Part shown: positions 26,110 through 34,941 of the stretch, one piece after another | Position numbering within the stretch: the stretch's first letter is position 1 | How the letters are laid out: the number at the start of each line of letters is the position of its first letter | DNA from: Myroides albus | Lineage (GTDB): Bacteria > Bacteroidota > Bacteroidia > Flavobacteriales > Flavobacteriaceae | Assembly (NCBI RefSeq): GCF_009711045.1 | Contig: NZ_WMJX01000007.1 | Coordinates: 1-64,000, forward strand | Length of the DNA stretch: 64,000 bases | Direction of reading: 5' to 3' | Notes under the pieces: generated by a model | Databases searched by the model: none | Told to the model about the DNA's origin: nothing | Seen by the model: only the letters and a program-made list of their open reading frames with translations | Translations under genes and position numbers: made by a program

Positions 26110-26117
26110 CAAAAGTA
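26110..26117 (-). promoter_or_regulatory. -7 promoter box TActTTTG for hemA
   Basis: CAAAAGTA on the plus strand reads TACTTTTG toward hemA, an exact consensus about 50 nt before its ATG. Confidence 0.5.
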
Positions 26118-26188
26118 ACGCTGTAGGGACTATTTATATCGCTCGAGGAAAAAGTTAAAAAAAATAACCATATTTAATTATTATACAG

Positions 26189-26196
26189 TACATTTG
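26189..26196 (+). promoter_or_regulatory. -7 promoter box TAcaTTTG for the AraC-hemH operon
   Basis: Exact consensus about 95 nt before the ATG at 26291. The predicted leader contains a short hairpin (AGGCTT/AAGCCT, about 26208-26223) and the Fur-like palindrome. Confidence 0.55.
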
Positions 26197-26227
26197 CAGT
26201 AATAGCAAGGCTTAACAAAGCCTCTAT

Positions 26228-26242
26228 GTAGAATCATTCTAA
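26228..26242 (+). promoter_or_regulatory. Fur/PerR-like 7-1-7 operator upstream of araC-hemH
   Basis: GTAGAATCATTCTAA is a 7-1-7 inverted repeat with a perfect 13-bp core TAGAATCATTCTA. It has the geometry of Fur-superfamily operators (ATnAT centre) and resembles PerR-type boxes. It lies about 30 nt past the predicted transcription start, suited to repression by road-block. Metal specificity cannot be told. Confidence 0.5.
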
Positions 26243-26290
26243 ATAAAAAATACAACTAAAAGTTTTTTTGATTGTCATAAAAATATCGCT

Positions 26291-27163
26291 ATGAGTCCTA
26301 TTGAAGAAATAAATATTGATTCACAATTTTCAATTTTAAGAATTGAAAATACAAATAATGAAACTATTCGTTTTGAGAAAGAAATGGGTACTGATATGAT
26401 TCAATTTTACTTTTGCCTAAAAGGATCTGGTAAATTTGTATTCAATCAAGGCGCATACGCTTTAGGATTAGCAGAGGATAAATCACTATTGCTTTACAAC
26501 CCTCAAAAACAACTTCCTATACACTTAGAGATAAACCCAAACACTTGGTTTATTGGCGTGTTAATTTCAATCAAGAAATTTCACGCATTGTTTTCTTCTG
26601 AAGCAGAGTTTATAGGATTCTTAAAAGGAGATAACATCAATAAAAAGTATTATCACGAAGATCAGACTTCTCCTTCTATGGCCATAGTATTGAACCAGAT
26701 GTTCAACAACTATATGAATCAATCTATAAAAAACCTTTACTATACAGGTAAAACGTACGAATTACTAAGTCTACTCTTTCATCAAACAGAAGATAAGACT
26801 TTAGAGAACTGCCCCTTCCTATCAGATGAAGACGATGTAGTAAAAATTCGAAAAGCAAAAGAAATAATAATAGCGCGAATGACTGAACCACCTACACTGC
26901 AAGAACTTGCAGACACAGTAGGTATAAACATAAAAAAACTAAAATTAGGCTTTAAGCAAATCTACGGAGACTCTGTTTTCAGTTTCTTATTTGACTACAA
27001 AATGGAATATGCTCGAAAACTTTTAGAGAACGGTAATTACAATGTAAACGAAGTTGGATTGAAAGTTGGCTATAGCTCAGCGAGTCACTTTATCTCTGCT
27101 TTCAAAAAGAAATTTGGCACTACTCCCAAAAAATACTTAATGTCTATCAACACAAACAATTAA
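26291..27163 (+). CDS. AraC-family transcription regulator upstream of hemH
   Basis: 290 residues. The N-terminal half is a cupin-like sensory domain (MIQFYFCLKGSGKFVFNQG, KSLLLYNPQ, WFIGVLISIKKFHALF). The C-terminal AraC domain has two helix-turn-helices: PPTLQELADTVGINIKKLKLG and NYNVNEVGLKVGYSSASHF (each cut to its core ELADTVGIN and VGLKVGYSS), closing FKKKFGTTPKKYL. It lies 3 nt upstream of hemH and divergent from hemA, so it probably regulates heme synthesis or is autoregulated with it. The inducer is unknown; heme, iron or a siderophore are possibilities, not evidence. Confidence 0.88.
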   Translation: MSPIEEINIDSQFSILRIENTNNETIRFEKEMGTDMIQFYFCLKGSGKFVFNQGAYALGLAEDKSLLLYNPQKQLPIHLEINPNTWFIGVLISIKKFHALFSSEAEFIGFLKGDNINKKYYHEDQTSPSMAIVLNQMFNNYMNQSIKNLYYTGKTYELLSLLFHQTEDKTLENCPFLSDEDDVVKIRKAKEIIIARMTEPPTLQELADTVGINIKKLKLGFKQIYGDSVFSFLFDYKMEYARKLLENGNYNVNEVGLKVGYSSASHFISAFKKKFGTTPKKYLMSINTNN

Positions 27164-27166
27164 ACA

Positions 27167-28183
27167 ATGAAAGGTATATTATTAGTAAACTTAGGGTCAC
27201 CTAAATCCCCAACAGCTAAAGATGTAAAACCATACTTAGATGAATTCTTAATGGACAAACGCGTAATAGACATGCCATACATTCTACGCGCTTTTTTAGT
27301 GAAAGGTATCATACTTAATACAAGACCTAAGAAATCAGCTGAAGCCTATCAAAAAATATGGTGGCCTGAAGGATCTCCCTTAATAGTAATATCGCAAAGA
27401 CAACACAAAAAGGTACAAGAAAAAGTAGATATTCCAGTTGCATTAGCAATGCGCTACGGAGAACCTTCTATCAAAACAGGTATACAAGAACTCAAAAACA
27501 AAGGTGTCAAAGATATCTTAATGATCCCACTATACCCACAGTTTGCAATGGCCACAACCGAGACTATTGATGTATTGGCTGCTGAAATCATAAAGAAACA
27601 CTTCCCTGATATCAACTTAACAAGTTTCCCTGCTTTCTACAAACGAAAAGAGTATACTGAAGCACTTGCTGCATCAATCAAAGGACACTTGGAAGGATTT
27701 GACTATGATCATATTCTATTTTCATATCACGGTGTACCCGAAAGGCACATTAGAAAATCTGATGTTACCAAAAGTCACTGTAAAATGGACGGACAATGTT
27801 GTTCTACTGCGTCAAAAGCTCATGAGTTTTGCTACAGACACCAATGTCTAGAAACTACAAGACAGGTAACGGAACTACTTGGAATACCACAAGAAAAACA
27901 CAGCTCTTCGTTCCAATCGAGATTAGGTCCAGACAAATGGTTGCAACCTCCAACAGATGCTACAGTAAATGGATTAGCTGAAAAAGGCATCAAAAAGCTT
28001 GCAGTTGTCACACCTGCTTTCGTAGCAGACTGTTTAGAGACATTAGAAGAAATAGGCATGGAAGCACATCATGAGTTTTTGCAACGTGGAGGAGAGGAGT
28101 TTAGAACAATCCCTTGTTTAAATGACGATGAAATGTGGATAGATGCAATGGTTACCTGGATAAACGAATGGAAATCTAAATAA
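27167..28183 (+). CDS. hemH: Ferrochelatase
   Basis: 338 residues. It inserts iron into protoporphyrin IX. KGILLVNLGSPKSP starts it; AMRYGEPSI, IPLYPQFAMATTETI, FSYHGVPERHIRKSD (catalytic His) and the later FVADCLETLEEI block are standard. A Cys cluster (CKMDGQCC then CYRHQC) lies between residues 204 and 227, where some bacterial ferrochelatases carry a 2Fe-2S cluster or loop; this is worth noting but unproven. It is co-transcribed with the AraC gene (3-nt gap) and hemJ (2-nt gap). Confidence 0.95.
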   Translation: MKGILLVNLGSPKSPTAKDVKPYLDEFLMDKRVIDMPYILRAFLVKGIILNTRPKKSAEAYQKIWWPEGSPLIVISQRQHKKVQEKVDIPVALAMRYGEPSIKTGIQELKNKGVKDILMIPLYPQFAMATTETIDVLAAEIIKKHFPDINLTSFPAFYKRKEYTEALAASIKGHLEGFDYDHILFSYHGVPERHIRKSDVTKSHCKMDGQCCSTASKAHEFCYRHQCLETTRQVTELLGIPQEKHSSSFQSRLGPDKWLQPPTDATVNGLAEKGIKKLAVVTPAFVADCLETLEEIGMEAHHEFLQRGGEEFRTIPCLNDDEMWIDAMVTWINEWKSK

Positions 28184-28185
28184 TT

Positions 28186-28728
28186 ATGTTTTACTTTTAC
28201 TTAAAAGCACTACACATCATCTTCGTTGTATGTTGGTTTGCAGGCTTGTTCTACATCGTACGCTTATTTGTATACTATGCTGAAACAAAGGATATGCCTG
28301 AACTACAATCCAGCATCTTACGTGAGCAATATACAATTATGACCAACAGGCTATGGAATATTATTACATGGCCTGCTGCCATATTAGCAACCATTTTTGG
28401 CGCTTGGATGCTTGTCGAACAACCATTTTGGCTACAACAACCTTGGATGCACGTCAAACTACTATTTGTAGCACTGCTATTTGCATACCACTACACCTGC
28501 CACCTATTTGTCAAACAGATAAACGACAGAACTTTAACTAAGACTTCCTCTTTTTTCAGAATATGGAATGAAGGAGCAACAATAATTCTATTTTCTGTAG
28601 TTTTTTTAGTAATTTTAAAAAGCGCAGTAAATTGGATATTTGGAGTAGTGGGAATTGTAGGATTGTCAATTCTCTTAATGTTGGGCATAAAACTCTATAA
28701 ACGAATAAGAGAACACAAAAACAACTAA
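28186..28728 (+). CDS. hemJ: Protoporphyrinogen oxidase HemJ
   Basis: A 180-residue inner-membrane protein with about five helices. HemJ oxidises protoporphyrinogen IX before iron insertion. The N-terminal LKALHIIFVVCWFAGLFYI holds the conserved His, followed by RLFVYYAE, RLWNIITWPAAI and the KLLFVALLFAYHYTCH segment with Lys and His residues essential in the family. There is no HemG or HemY in the window, so this is the probable route. Its TAA overlaps the ATG of the histidine kinase (TAATG). Confidence 0.9.
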   Translation: MFYFYLKALHIIFVVCWFAGLFYIVRLFVYYAETKDMPELQSSILREQYTIMTNRLWNIITWPAAILATIFGAWMLVEQPFWLQQPWMHVKLLFVALLFAYHYTCHLFVKQINDRTLTKTSSFFRIWNEGATIILFSVVFLVILKSAVNWIFGVVGIVGLSILLMLGIKLYKRIREHKNN

Positions 28729-30209
28729 TGAAAGATGAGTTTCTTTTAAAGAATTTTTCCTTAAGAAATAGAATATTTTTTTCACTTATTTTCTTGAGTA
28801 TCATTTCTTCTGTATTGATATCTGCAGTATCAGTTTATCAATTCAGAGAGGAAGCTCGTAATTATCACCAATATAGATTAGAGCGAAAGGAATTAGCGAT
28901 TAATGAAAATATAAACTATATCCTAACAACCACAAGTTACCCTGTAACAACGGAGAATTTAGCTCTAATCTTTAAAGACAAAATACACGAACTCGCAGCA
29001 ATACACGATACAGAGATTAACATCCATGACTTAAGTGGGAATATGATCATATCTTCCAGGGGAAGTTTTTCTGTAGACAACATCTCCAATACGCTATCAC
29101 CAATAGTCCTAAGAACGATACAACTATCACATAACAAAAGATTTGTAGACATACAAGATCTCGATAAAAGCCGTATTAGAATTGCCTATAGCTTTTTAAA
29201 GGACAATAAATTCAAGCCGCTGGGAATTTTAAAGATCCCCTATGAAGAAAAGACTGAATTTTACGAAAATGAAATACAAAATTTCATGGTAAAGTTTGGT
29301 CAAGTCTATGTTATCATGCTTATTATGTCAATCGCTATTTCATATTTCCTTTCAAACTACATCATACAGAGTTTAAAAGACATCAGCATTAGAATAACAA
29401 GCACAGAACTTGGTCAGAAAAATGAGAAAATAGAGAATACTTCTACCAGCAAGGAAATCACGGCTTTAATAAACGCCTACAACGACATGGTCGACAAACT
29501 TGAGGACAGTTACCACAAGCTCGCTCAAACCGAAAGAGAACAAGCTTGGAGAGAAATGGCTAAACAAGTAGCGCATGAGATTAAAAACCCATTAACTCCA
29601 ATGCGTCTTACAGTTCAGAGTTTTGAAAGAAAATTTGATCCACAAGATCCAGATATACGCACTAAACTAAAAGAATTTAGCTTAGTACTTATTCAGCAGA
29701 TTGACACCATGTCATCAGTAGCAACAGCTTTCTCAAGCTTTGCCTCAATGCCCGCACAAAAAGACGAAACAATCAATGTAGTCAAAACAGTTAAACTATC
29801 ATTAGATATCTTTAACGAACCTTATATCACATTTACAACTACTAAAGATGAAATCATTTCGAAAATTGACCAAACGCAATTAATCAGAATTATTACTAAC
29901 TTAGTCAAAAATGCGATTCAGGCGATTCCAGAAGATACAGTACAACCAAGTGTAGAAGTAAGCATTGAACAAAAAGCAAACGATGTAATTATTAAAGTTA
30001 CTGACAATGGAACTGGAATATCGCAAGAAAATATCAACAAAGTCTTTGAACCAAAATTTACAACAAAAACAAGTGGTATGGGACTTGGCCTTGGTATTAT
30101 AAAAAATATAGTAGAAAATTATAACGGTAGTATCACCTTCACAACCAAGACAAATGTAGGGACAACTTTCACTGTGAGATTACCAATTTTAAGTAATGAT
30201 AACAATTAA
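28728..30209 (+). CDS. Membrane sensor histidine kinase, NtrY-like
   Basis: 493 residues. TM1 is at about residues 14-36 (IFFSLIFLSIISSVLISAV), a periplasmic sensor loop spans about 37-185, TM2 is at about 192-212, and a HAMP-like linker follows. The H-box is QVAHEIKNPLTPMRLTV; the N-box is NLVKNAIQAIPE; the G-boxes are DNGTGIS and GMGLGLGIIKNIVENY. ATP-dependent autophosphorylation would follow sensing. No response regulator is adjacent. It is translationally coupled to hemJ; whether it senses a heme-related signal is unknown. Confidence 0.9.
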   Translation: MKDEFLLKNFSLRNRIFFSLIFLSIISSVLISAVSVYQFREEARNYHQYRLERKELAINENINYILTTTSYPVTTENLALIFKDKIHELAAIHDTEINIHDLSGNMIISSRGSFSVDNISNTLSPIVLRTIQLSHNKRFVDIQDLDKSRIRIAYSFLKDNKFKPLGILKIPYEEKTEFYENEIQNFMVKFGQVYVIMLIMSIAISYFLSNYIIQSLKDISIRITSTELGQKNEKIENTSTSKEITALINAYNDMVDKLEDSYHKLAQTEREQAWREMAKQVAHEIKNPLTPMRLTVQSFERKFDPQDPDIRTKLKEFSLVLIQQIDTMSSVATAFSSFASMPAQKDETINVVKTVKLSLDIFNEPYITFTTTKDEIISKIDQTQLIRIITNLVKNAIQAIPEDTVQPSVEVSIEQKANDVIIKVTDNGTGISQENINKVFEPKFTTKTSGMGLGLGIIKNIVENYNGSITFTTKTNVGTTFTVRLPILSNDNN

Positions 30210-30221
30210 AATAAATATAGA

Positions 30222-31007
30222 ATGAATTACGAAAATATTTTAATCGAAAAAGAGAATAAAATAGCCATTATAACAATAAATAGGCCTAAAAGTCTTAATG
30301 CCTTAAACAAACCAACAATAGAGGAGTTACACAGCGCTTTGAAAGCATTGGAATTAGAGAAAGAAGTAAGAGTTATTATCTTAACTGGAAGCGGAGAAAA
30401 AGCCTTTGTTGCAGGAGCAGATATCAAGGAGTTCTCAGATTTTAATATGAGTGAAGGATCCCAATTGGCAGCTAAAGGACAAGAGTTGCTTTTTGATTTC
30501 ATACAAAATCTAAACAAACCAGTGATTGCAGCTATTAATGGTTTTGCATTAGGAGGAGGATTAGAGTTGGCAATGGCATCGCATTTCCGTATTGCATCAA
30601 CAAATGCTAAAATGGGATTACCTGAAGTAACATTAGGACTAATACCAGGATATGGAGGAACACAGCGTTTGCCACAGTTAATAGGAAAAGGAAGAGCAAT
30701 GGAAATGATAATGACTGCAGAAATGATTACTGCTGACAAAGCTTTAACTTATGGATTAGTAAACCACGTAGTAGATCAAACAGAACTGCTTGACTTCACT
30801 AAAAACATCGCAAACAAAATTGCCAACAACTCAGCAACAGCAATTGGAAGAGCAATCAAATCTATCAATGCAAACTACAGAGACGGCATAAATGGTTTCC
30901 ATGAAGAAATCAAGAACTTCGGTGAGTGTTTTGAAACTGAAGACTTCACAGAAGGAACAACAGCTTTTATAGAAAAGAGAAAAGCCGAATTCAAAGGAAC
31001 AATGTAA
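30222..31007 (+). CDS. Enoyl-CoA hydratase (crotonase family)
   Basis: 261 residues. It hydrates trans-2-enoyl-CoA in beta-oxidation or related pathways. The crotonase oxyanion blocks are AGADIKEFSDF and NGFALGGGLELAMA; MGLPEVTLGLIPGYGGTQRL carries the second catalytic Glu. The C-terminal FTEGTTAFIEKRKAEF is typical. It follows the kinase by 12 nt and may be the last gene of the AraC-hemH-hemJ-kinase operon, ending at a terminator. Confidence 0.92.
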   Translation: MNYENILIEKENKIAIITINRPKSLNALNKPTIEELHSALKALELEKEVRVIILTGSGEKAFVAGADIKEFSDFNMSEGSQLAAKGQELLFDFIQNLNKPVIAAINGFALGGGLELAMASHFRIASTNAKMGLPEVTLGLIPGYGGTQRLPQLIGKGRAMEMIMTAEMITADKALTYGLVNHVVDQTELLDFTKNIANKIANNSATAIGRAIKSINANYRDGINGFHEEIKNFGECFETEDFTEGTTAFIEKRKAEFKGTM

Positions 31008-31013
31008 CAAAAT

Positions 31014-31048
31014 AAAAAGGTCGAAGCTTAATAAACTTCGACCTTTTT
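31014..31048. terminator. Bidirectional terminator between enoyl-CoA hydratase and tRNA-Gln
   Basis: AAAAAGGTCGAAG pairs with CTTCGACCTTTTT, A/T-runs on both sides. It serves the plus-strand operon and the minus-strand tRNA. Confidence 0.85.
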
Positions 31049-31101
31049 AATTATAAATATAAAATGGATATTTCTAACAGATAAAACTTCTAAAAGTTTT
31101 G

Positions 31102-31172
31102 TTGGCCTACTAGGACTCGAACCTAGAACGACTGAACCAAAATCAGCTGTGTTACCATTACACCATAGGCCA
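31102..31172 (-). tRNA. tRNA-Gln (anticodon TTG), copy 1
   Basis: 71 nt. The acceptor stem is TGGCCTA/TAGGCCA with discriminator A. The D arm contains GTGTAATGGTAACAC, the anticodon loop is TTTTGGT giving anticodon TTG (UUG), and the T loop is TTCGAGT. CCA is not encoded. It is identical to copy 2. Confidence 0.95.
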
Positions 31173-31217
31173 ATACCTTTTGCATTCTAAAGCAGAACTG
31201 CTTCTGTATTGCGGTTG

Positions 31218-31249
31218 CAAATGTAGTATATGTTTAACAACATTCCAAA
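31218..31249 (-). promoter_or_regulatory. Full promoter of tRNA-Gln copy 1
   Basis: On the minus strand: TTTG (31246-31249), 20-nt spacer, TAcaTTTG (31218-31225). A short hairpin AAGCAG/CTGCTT lies between it and the tRNA. Confidence 0.7.
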
Positions 31250-31348
31250 ATATTTTTGAGGTTTTGTATAGCATAAAAACTAACAAACTCATTATCAATA
31301 CTGATGTAAATAAAATTTAACATTTAGTAAACAAAAACTTCTGGAACA

Positions 31349-31378
31349 TAAAAAAAGCCCTCTATAAAAGAGGGCTTC
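31349..31378 (-). terminator. Terminator after tRNA-Gln copy 2
   Basis: AAGCCCTCT/AGAGGGCTT stem with a T-run on the minus strand, starting 2-3 nt past the tRNA 3' end. The two tRNAs are therefore separate transcripts. Confidence 0.8.
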
Positions 31379-31379
31379 G

Positions 31380-31450
31380 TTGGCCTACTAGGACTCGAAC
31401 CTAGAACGACTGAACCAAAATCAGCTGTGTTACCATTACACCATAGGCCA
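31380..31450 (-). tRNA. tRNA-Gln (anticodon TTG), copy 2
   Basis: 71 nt, the same sequence as copy 1. Acceptor TGGCCTA/TAGGCCA, anticodon TTG, T loop TTCGAGT, no encoded CCA. The 5' flank is also a near duplicate of copy 1, showing that the duplicated unit included the promoter. Confidence 0.95.
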
Positions 31451-31498
31451 ATACCTATTTTCGCATTCTAAAGCAGTACTGCTTCTGTATTGCGGTTG

Positions 31499-31529
31499 CA
31501 AATGTACTACATTTTTTATATTCACCAAA
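31499..31529 (-). promoter_or_regulatory. Full promoter of tRNA-Gln copy 2
   Basis: On the minus strand: TTTG (31526-31529), 19-nt spacer, TAcaTTTG (31499-31506). The leader again carries an AAGCAG/CTGCTT hairpin. Confidence 0.7.
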
Positions 31530-31632
31530 TTTTTAGTTCAAAAAAATTAATTTTTTCTAATTCAAGTAAAAGACACAAAAAAAATCTTTTCTTTGTAAGT
31601 ATAATATCTTAAATATTCAAGCAACTACACTT

Positions 31633-34600
31633 ATGTTAACATTCAATTACAAAAAGTGGAATATCATAGGAGGATGGATATGCTTCCTTATCGCTTTAAT
31701 TACGTACACTTTAACAGTCGAACCTACAGTAAGCTTTTGGGATCCGGGAGAGTATATAGCAACTTCAGCTAAATTACAAGTAGGACACCCTCCAGGAGCT
31801 CCAGGTTATCAAATGTTAGGAGCATTCTTTTCCCTTTTTGCAACTTCACCAGATAAAGTTGCCTTAATGGTAAATATGGTTGCTGTACTATCAAGTGCAT
31901 TCACAATCTTATTCATGTATTGGAGTAGCACTAACTTAATTAAGAAAATAGTAGAAAAAACATCTGAATGGAATACAAGCAATGCATTCGTGGTACTTGG
32001 GAGTGCTGCAGTAGGATCACTTGCTTTTACCTTTTCAGATAGCTTTTGGTTTAGTGCCGTTGAAGCAGAGGTATATGCATCTGCCATGTTTTTAATTTCT
32101 CTACTACTCTACCTTGGTTTGAGATGGTACGATGATTTAGACAAAGAAAATGGTGATCGATGGCTTTTACTTATTGCCTTAGTAGCTGGATCTTCTTTTG
32201 GAGTACACTTAATGGCCTTATTGACAATTCCATCTATTGTGTTATTGTATTACTTTAAACAATATCAAAAAATCACTATTAAAAACTTTATAATTGGAAA
32301 TATAGCTGCAGTTGCGATATTATTCTTCTTATTTGCATTCTTATTTCCAAAGCTGCTTGCCCTTTTTGGTAAGACAGAAATCTTCATGGTTAATTCAATG
32401 GGATTGCCATTTAACAGTGGTACAATTATAGCTTTCTTACTAATTGTCGCATTTTTTGTTATCACATTGAAGTATACCAAAAAGCACAATTATGTAAAAG
32501 CGAACACTATAATATTAGCACTTCTTTTTGTATGTATTGGATTGACGTCATGGATTATGTTACCTATTCGAGCGAACGCAAAAGTGGTAATCAATGAAAA
32601 CACGCCATCAGATGCTGCAGAGCTCCTTGCCTATTACCAACGTGAACAGTATGGTGACGAAAGTATCTATTACGATTCTTATTTTACAAAGAAATATGTT
32701 GGCTTAGATGAAAATAATCCGTGGAAAGATGAGAATCCGAACTACGAAAGAGATTATAAAACTGGTAAATACATTATAGTTAACGAATGGCAAAATGCTG
32801 GTCAAAACTATAATAGCACACACAAAGGCTTTTTACCAAGACTGTGGAGTACAGATCGAAATCACCGCATCAATTATATGCGTTACACTAAACCACTGAG
32901 CTTTGAGGTTAAACCAGAAGTAATCAGTGCGATGGCACAGTACCCACAATTACAACAAGTAGTTCAAATTTCGAAAAGTGTACAAGAAGCAATCGATAAA
33001 GGAGAAATCGGTATCGAAGGTTTAGATAAATTCTTAGATCAATACGGACAATATCTTGATATCGAAGTTCCGAGTTTTGGTAGCAATATGTCCTATATGT
33101 TCGAGTATCAGTTTGGCTATATGTTTTGGAGATACCTGATGTGGAATTTCGTAGGACGTCAAGATGATATTCAAGGTCAAGGAGAAGCTCTTCACGGTAA
33201 TTGGATTAGTGGAATCAAGCCTTTAGATGCTTTGAGATTAGGTAACCAAGACGAACTAACTCCAGATAGCTTAAATAACAAAGGAAGAAATACATACTTT
33301 TTCTTGCCGTTTATCTTTGCATTAATAGGAATAGTATTCCACTACCGAAAAGACCCTAAAATGTTTTGGGTATTACTTGTGTTGTTCCTATTTACAAGTT
33401 TTGCATTAAAGATATTCCTAAACGAAAGACCTTTTGAACCACGTGAAAGAGATTACGCAGTTGTACCTGCCTTTTACGTTTTTGCAATGTGGATAAGTTT
33501 TGGAGTATATAGTATCTACGAGGGAATTAAGAAATACGCTTCGCCAAAGGTTGTTGGACCAGCAATAGTAGGACTATCATTATTAGCCGCACCAGTACTA
33601 ATGGCTTCACAAAACTGGGATGATCACGATCGATCAGACCGATATACAGCATTGGCAAATGCAAAGGCGTACTTAGACTCATGTGATAAAAACGCTATCT
33701 TATTTACCATTGGTGATAACGACACATTTCCCCTTTGGTATTTACAAGAAATAGAAGGTTATAGAACTGATGTGCGCGTTGTATGTACAAGCTTACTACC
33801 GCTTGACTGGTACATTGACCAAATGAAAGCAAAAGCATATGACTCTGAGCCATTGCCAATCAAGTTTACCCATGATCAATATGTTGGTAATAAAAGAGAT
33901 GCATTAATCATACAACCTATGGTACAAGAAAGATTAGATATTAATCTTTTTATGAGCTTCGCCCGATCAGACGATAAACGATTACAGACTAAATCAGAGG
34001 CAGGAACAACGTTGTACTTATTGCCTACAAACAAGATAAGTATCCCTGTTGATAAAGATATCATCAAGAAAAACAATATTGTTTCACCTTATTTAATGGA
34101 TCAAGTTGTAGACTCATTAGAAGTAAACATCTCTGAACAAGCAATCTACAAGCACCGATTAATTATGCTTGATATCATTGCAAATAACAATTGGGAAAGA
34201 CCTGTTTATTTCTCAGGAGGAAGTTTTAATGATGATGATTTCGTTTGGATGAAGAACTACTTACAACTTCAAGGTTTAATATACAAACTTGTCCCAATTA
34301 AAACTTCAACAGAAAGTGGTCATCCATTAGACTTAGGAGGAATCGATGCAGATAGAATGTACACTAATGTCAAGTCTTGGTACTGGGGAAATATGGGAAG
34401 TGACAAAATATACCATGACCCACAAACAAGAAGAAACGCACTTAGTTATAGAATTAACCTTGCTCGTTTAATGGAACAGCTGTTAATTGAAAACAAAGAA
34501 GACAAAGCAAAAGAAATAATTGATATTGCTATGGATAATATGCCTATAGAATACTATGGCTATTACCAGTTAGTTCAGCCGTTTGTTGAAGGTTATTACA

Positions 34601-34857
34601 AAGTTGGCGAAAAAGAAAAAGCGAGAGAAATGACAACAGTACTCGCACAGAAATCAAAAGAGCAATTGAACTATTTCAATAGTTTGAAAATAGACGAAAT
34701 AAACTACTATCAATCAGAGATTGTAGAACAGATAGAGATCTGGAGACAACTTGTCTTGATAGCAGAAGAAGAAGATCCTTCATTCTATGCCAAATTGAAA
34801 GAAGAATTCAATGAATACAATGCTAAGTTTCCGCAGTTTAGAAGACATGGACTATAG
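31633..34857 (+). CDS. DUF2723 / GT117 membrane glycosyltransferase-like protein
   Basis: 1074 residues. The N-terminal half has about 12 membrane helices. The DUF2723 signature VSFWDPGEYIATSAKL with HPPGAPGYQML lies at residues 34-60; the acidic pair in the first loop resembles the catalytic site of protein O-mannosyltransferase-like (GT-C) enzymes. A large second half (ENRY-type loops, FTIGDNDTFPLWYLQE, then helical repeats near residues 930-1070) is probably periplasmic. The family is classed as GT117 and is linked to protein O-glycosylation in Bacteroidetes. Donor and target are unknown here. It is monocistronic. Confidence 0.85.
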   Translation: MLTFNYKKWNIIGGWICFLIALITYTLTVEPTVSFWDPGEYIATSAKLQVGHPPGAPGYQMLGAFFSLFATSPDKVALMVNMVAVLSSAFTILFMYWSSTNLIKKIVEKTSEWNTSNAFVVLGSAAVGSLAFTFSDSFWFSAVEAEVYASAMFLISLLLYLGLRWYDDLDKENGDRWLLLIALVAGSSFGVHLMALLTIPSIVLLYYFKQYQKITIKNFIIGNIAAVAILFFLFAFLFPKLLALFGKTEIFMVNSMGLPFNSGTIIAFLLIVAFFVITLKYTKKHNYVKANTIILALLFVCIGLTSWIMLPIRANAKVVINENTPSDAAELLAYYQREQYGDESIYYDSYFTKKYVGLDENNPWKDENPNYERDYKTGKYIIVNEWQNAGQNYNSTHKGFLPRLWSTDRNHRINYMRYTKPLSFEVKPEVISAMAQYPQLQQVVQISKSVQEAIDKGEIGIEGLDKFLDQYGQYLDIEVPSFGSNMSYMFEYQFGYMFWRYLMWNFVGRQDDIQGQGEALHGNWISGIKPLDALRLGNQDELTPDSLNNKGRNTYFFLPFIFALIGIVFHYRKDPKMFWVLLVLFLFTSFALKIFLNERPFEPRERDYAVVPAFYVFAMWISFGVYSIYEGIKKYASPKVVGPAIVGLSLLAAPVLMASQNWDDHDRSDRYTALANAKAYLDSCDKNAILFTIGDNDTFPLWYLQEIEGYRTDVRVVCTSLLPLDWYIDQMKAKAYDSEPLPIKFTHDQYVGNKRDALIIQPMVQERLDINLFMSFARSDDKRLQTKSEAGTTLYLLPTNKISIPVDKDIIKKNNIVSPYLMDQVVDSLEVNISEQAIYKHRLIMLDIIANNNWERPVYFSGGSFNDDDFVWMKNYLQLQGLIYKLVPIKTSTESGHPLDLGGIDADRMYTNVKSWYWGNMGSDKIYHDPQTRRNALSYRINLARLMEQLLIENKEDKAKEIIDIAMDNMPIEYYGYYQLVQPFVEGYYKVGEKEKAREMTTVLAQKSKEQLNYFNSLKIDEINYYQSEIVEQIEIWRQLVLIAEEEDPSFYAKLKEEFNEYNAKFPQFRRHGL

Positions 34858-34870
34858 TAAATAAGTTAAC

Positions 34871-34905
34871 AAAAGGCGATAGTAAATACACTATCGCCTT
34901 TTTCT
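34871..34905 (+). terminator. Intrinsic terminator after the DUF2723 gene
   Basis: AAAAGGCGATAGT pairs with ACTATCGCCTTTT, followed by a T-run. The thiL promoter starts immediately after. Confidence 0.85.
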
Positions 34906-34908
34906 TTA

Positions 34909-34916
34909 TACCTTTG
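34909..34916 (+). promoter_or_regulatory. -7 promoter box TAccTTTG for thiL
   Basis: Exact consensus 25 nt before ATG 34942. It directly abuts the upstream terminator. Confidence 0.6.
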
Positions 34917-34941
34917 CACATTAATTAATTAAATGTATACA

